Position numbers and translations under genes: made by a program
Notes under the pieces: generated by a model
What the model was told of the DNA's origin: nothing
What the model saw: the letters and a program-made list of their open reading frames with translations, nothing else
Databases searched by the model: none
Shown here: piece after piece, positions 5,139-5,511 of the stretch
How positions within the stretch are numbered: position 1 is the stretch's first letter
Layout: each line of letters starts with the position of its first letter
DNA from: JBEKZQ01 sp049509675
Lineage (GTDB): Bacteria > Planctomycetota > Planctomycetia > Pirellulales > Thermoguttaceae
Reading direction: 5' to 3'
NCBI GenBank assembly: GCA_049509675.1
Contig: JBEKZQ010000419.1
Location: forward strand, 1 to 5,511
Length of the DNA stretch: 5,511 bases

Positions 5139-5511
5139 ATGACTCCTAAGGACGTTTTCCGCCAGATTCTGGACTCCGGCGACATGCTCCTGCGCGCCTT
5201 CGTGGGCGACCTGAGCGATGCCGATCTGTTGGTCCGCAGTGTGCCGGGCAGCAATCATACGGCCTGGCAACTGGGACACTTGTTGGCCGGCAGCTCGCGC
5301 ATGCTCACGGCGCTGGGGCATCCGGCGCTGGAGCTGCCCCAGGGTTTTGCGGCGGCCCACTGCGCGGAGACAGCCGCCTCGGACGACCCGGCCCGTTTCG
5401 CCAAGAAGGCGGAATACCTGGCGCTGCTGGACAAGGCGAAAGCGGCCATCCTGGCCGCCATCGAGGCCACCCCGGACGACCGGCTCGACGCGCCCGGACC
5501 AGAAGCGATGC
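5139..5511 (+). CDS. DinB-superfamily protein, N-terminal part
   Basis: The gene is open to the right edge, with 124 complete codons visible. It begins MTPKDVFRQILDSGDMLLRA, a helix typical of DinB-like four-helix bundles, and then has NHTAWQLGHLLAGSSRML (39-56). The His47 of GHL is in the position of the first metal-binding histidine in this superfamily, whose members include metal-dependent thiol-transferases and many uncharacterised proteins. The remaining histidine ligands would lie beyond the window. Full-length relatives are about 150-180 residues, so roughly three quarters is seen. It has its own ribosome binding site and a candidate promoter, so it is probably not part of the MoxR operon. 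The substrate cannot be told from the sequence. Confidence 0.72.
   Translation, partial: MTPKDVFRQILDSGDMLLRAFVGDLSDADLLVRSVPGSNHTAWQLGHLLAGSSRMLTALGHPALELPQGFAAAHCAETAASDDPARFAKKAEYLALLDKAKAAILAAIEATPDDRLDAPGPEAM

Overview
The window is GC-rich bacterial chromosome, most likely from a planctomycete of the Pirellulales type. The evidence for this is the DUF4350-MoxR-DUF58 gene order, long genes in a high-GC background, and short palindromic and TTTTCAG-type repeats of the sort I associate with those genomes. The phylum call is an inference from these traits and not from any marker gene.

Layout. Bases 1-50 hold the first 17 codons of the ribosome-assembly GTPase Der, on the minus strand and running off the left edge. 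A 252-base divergent intergenic region follows and contains a GGTGGG...CCCACC palindromic repeat. A family 4 (Fe-S) uracil-DNA glycosylase lies at 303-1115; its N-terminal linker is partly encoded by another palindromic repeat. Directly after its stop codon is a roughly 120-bp imperfect palindrome (1116-1235) resembling a REPIN or MITE.

The core of the window is a three-gene plus-strand cluster: a membrane-anchored DUF4350 protein (1269-2366), a MoxR-type AAA+ ATPase (2460-3614) and a DUF58/VWA-like protein (3611-4999). The last two overlap by four bases (GTGA). This ATPase/VWA/membrane-protein combination is a known but poorly understood module. MoxR ATPases generally act as chaperone-like remodelers together with VWA-domain partners, and the DUF4350 protein would be the envelope-facing component. 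After a 139-base gap with a candidate promoter, a DinB-superfamily gene begins at 5139 and runs off the right edge.

The genes are conventional, and I do not see a new defence or mobile system. What stands out is how repeats have entered or abutted the genes. One inverted repeat is translated inside the UDG linker. A palindrome-containing 30-bp unit, repeated five times with no differences, encodes a GATGSASADL tail on MoxR. A TTTTCAG heptamer array plus a hairpin sits between DUF4350 and moxR, bracketed by near-identical direct repeats. If that last segment is removed on paper, the DUF4350 frame would run into and overlap the moxR start, so it looks like an insertion that uncoupled two overlapping genes.
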